Source: JBIOJM01 sp044450785
GTDB taxonomy: Bacteria > Planctomycetota > Planctomycetia > Isosphaerales > Isosphaeraceae
Direction of reading: 5' to 3'
NCBI GenBank assembly: GCA_044450785.1
Contig: JBIOJM010000226.1
Span: forward strand, 1-16,917
Length of the DNA: 16,917 bases
Shown here: one piece after another, positions 15,751 through 16,917 of the stretch
Layout of the letters: every line of letters starts with the position of its first letter
Position numbering within the stretch: position 1 is the stretch's first letter
Program-made: the position numbers and the translations under genes
The notes under the pieces: model-generated
Databases searched by the model: none
What the model saw: the letters and a program-made list of their open reading frames with translations, nothing else
Told to the model about the DNA's origin: nothing

Positions 15751-16917
15751 CTATCGCACGGTGTCCTTGTGCTCCGCGACTGCCTCACGACTCGGTTCTC
15801 GCTCGGTGCGAACCCAATCCTTGGGTCGGCCGCTGAAGGAAATCAACAACTTCCAGCCCACGTAAACCGGGAAGAAGGCGATGCTCGAGCCATACCGCCA
15901 CGGCAGTCGCATCGCGATGAAGGGGGAGATCGCATAGGTGAGGAGCGACGCAGTCATGAGGAGGCTGCACGAGAGTAACAAACCGCGCAGGATAGGAGAC
16001 CCCGGAACTGTCGACGTGAGCAAGGCGCTTGCGTCGAGCGCGACCAGCAACAGATAAAAGATCGCGAGCCCGCCCATCGAGGGGATGATCAATTCGCAAG
16101 CAGCGATCATTTTTTCCCACCAGCCGATCTGGTCGGATCTGAGCAAGGGGCCGAGATACTTGATCCTGATCTCACCACGGCCGAACTCCCAGCGACGGCG
16201 CTGATTGGCCGCGGCCTCACCGCCTCCGCCCGGCATTGCGCCGTAAACCGACGCCTCAGGCTGGAATGCGATCCTTTCGCCCGCGATCCTGAGCGCCCAG
16301 GAGTATTCCATGTCCTCGACGAGTCCGTGCGACTTCCACGGTCTCCTTCGCAAACCGCGAGTGGAGAAGCACATCCCATTGCCTTTGAGCCCTGCGCTCG
16401 TCCCCAGCGCGTTCTGACCCAGGAGCGTCACGCCGTTGAACAAGCTGAAACCGTACGTCATCAGCCGGGTACGCCAGGTCTCATCGGGATTGGCCACGGT
16501 GTAGTAGCACTGGATCCAGTCACGACCCGAGCGGAGGCCGCGGTCGAAGCAAGGGAGCAGGTCCCGGTCAACCGTGGTGTCGGCGTCGATCAAGACCAGG
16601 GCGTCCAGCGAATCGAGCTCACCAGACCGAGTGAGGGCGTCGATCAGGAACTCGATTGCGAATCCTTTGCTCCTCTTTACGGAATCGAACCGCTCGACCA
16701 CTCGAACACCCAGAGCTGTGGCCAAGTGAGCTGTTCGGTCCGAACAATTATCGGCGATGACCACGACGCTGAAGAGTGAACTCGGATAATTCGCGGCCAG
16801 ACAGCTTCGGATCGTCGTCGTGATGCCGGATTCCTCGTTGTGCGCCGGAATCACGATCAAGAACCTTGAGAGCGGTTCCTCCAGGCTCGGGCGCTCTCGA
16901 CGCGCCAGCATCGCCGC
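15751..16917 (-). CDS. Family 2 glycosyltransferase, membrane-bound, probably cut at the N terminus
   Basis: The visible frame holds a GT-A domain: FLIVIPAHNEE (17-27), VVVIADNCSD (49-58), LVLIDADT with the DxD metal site Asp109-Asp111, the VEDMEY block with Glu199-Asp200, and QRRRW (237-241). This set is typical of processive GT2 enzymes. After it come about three transmembrane helices (268-291, 307-333, 341-360) and a charged tail. Such enzymes extend polysaccharide chains at the cytoplasmic face of the membrane using nucleotide sugars; the sugar cannot be told from the sequence. ATG 16911 is the first visible start but the frame stays open to the edge (16912-16917), and related enzymes often have one or two N-terminal helices, so more protein probably lies outside. 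The 195 bases between it and gapA show no gene. Confidence 0.93.
   Translation of the reverse strand, partial: AAMLARRERPSLEEPLSRFLIVIPAHNEESGITTTIRSCLAANYPSSLFSVVVIADNCSDRTAHLATALGVRVVERFDSVKRSKGFAIEFLIDALTRSGELDSLDALVLIDADTTVDRDLLPCFDRGLRSGRDWIQCYYTVANPDETWRTRLMTYGFSLFNGVTLLGQNALGTSAGLKGNGMCFSTRGLRRRPWKSHGLVEDMEYSWALRIAGERIAFQPEASVYGAMPGGGGEAAANQRRRWEFGRGEIRIKYLGPLLRSDQIGWWEKMIAACELIIPSMGGLAIFYLLLVALDASALLTSTVPGSPILRGLLLSCSLLMTASLLTYAISPFIAMRLPWRYGSSIAFFPVYVGWKLLISFSGRPKDWVRTEREPSREAVAEHKDTVR

Overview
The window is about 17 kb of high-GC bacterial chromosome. It suggests a planctomycete, perhaps of the Isosphaeraceae type. The hints are several short secreted or Cys-anchored lipoproteins, a stand-alone methanofuran-type enzyme (MfnB) in a clearly bacterial setting, an M30-like metallopeptidase, and a large share of membrane or secreted proteins of unknown role. 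The lineage is inferred from gene content; no rRNA or tRNA gene is present. No prophage, transposase or CRISPR array was seen.

Left part (1-4325): the N-terminal part of an atypical Gfo/Idh/MocA oxidoreductase runs off the left edge on the minus strand. Next come a small minus-strand lipoprotein gene and, divergent from it, a secreted 167-residue protein. A membrane-anchored HExxH metallopeptidase follows, translationally coupled (ATGA overlap) to a YjbQ/UPF0047 protein.

Middle part (4306-7563): a minus-strand cluster holds two tandem paralogues of a membrane-anchored SGNH/GDSL-like enzyme, separated by a two-helix membrane protein. The upstream copy is intact. The downstream copy is conserved along its whole length but is split by a one-base frameshift near 4855. 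The probable substrate is in the cell envelope, by analogy with anchored SGNH acyltransferases and esterases.

Right-middle part (7564-12028): a plus-strand ALDH7 (antiquitin-type) aldehyde dehydrogenase converges on a minus-strand run. In transcription order the run is a DnaQ-type exonuclease fused to a WYL domain, a DUF6580 membrane protein, MfnB, and a four-helix membrane protein. A roughly 100-bp palindromic element that can fold as a cloverleaf lies across the start of the four-helix protein gene.

Right part (12029-16917): an intergenic region with a palindromic -10 box (ATTATAAT) separates the exonuclease from a CAP-domain lipoprotein, whose leader holds two hairpins. A second small lipoprotein follows. 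It converges on a gapA-pgk glycolytic pair read leftwards. A processive family 2 glycosyltransferase fills the right edge and is probably cut at its N terminus.

The genes do not form one pathway. They look like core metabolism (gapA, pgk, ALDH7, mfnB) mixed with envelope and secreted proteins. The most unusual items are the exonuclease-WYL fusion, the cloverleaf palindrome, the frameshifted SGNH paralogue, and the oxidoreductase that lacks its usual catalytic motifs.
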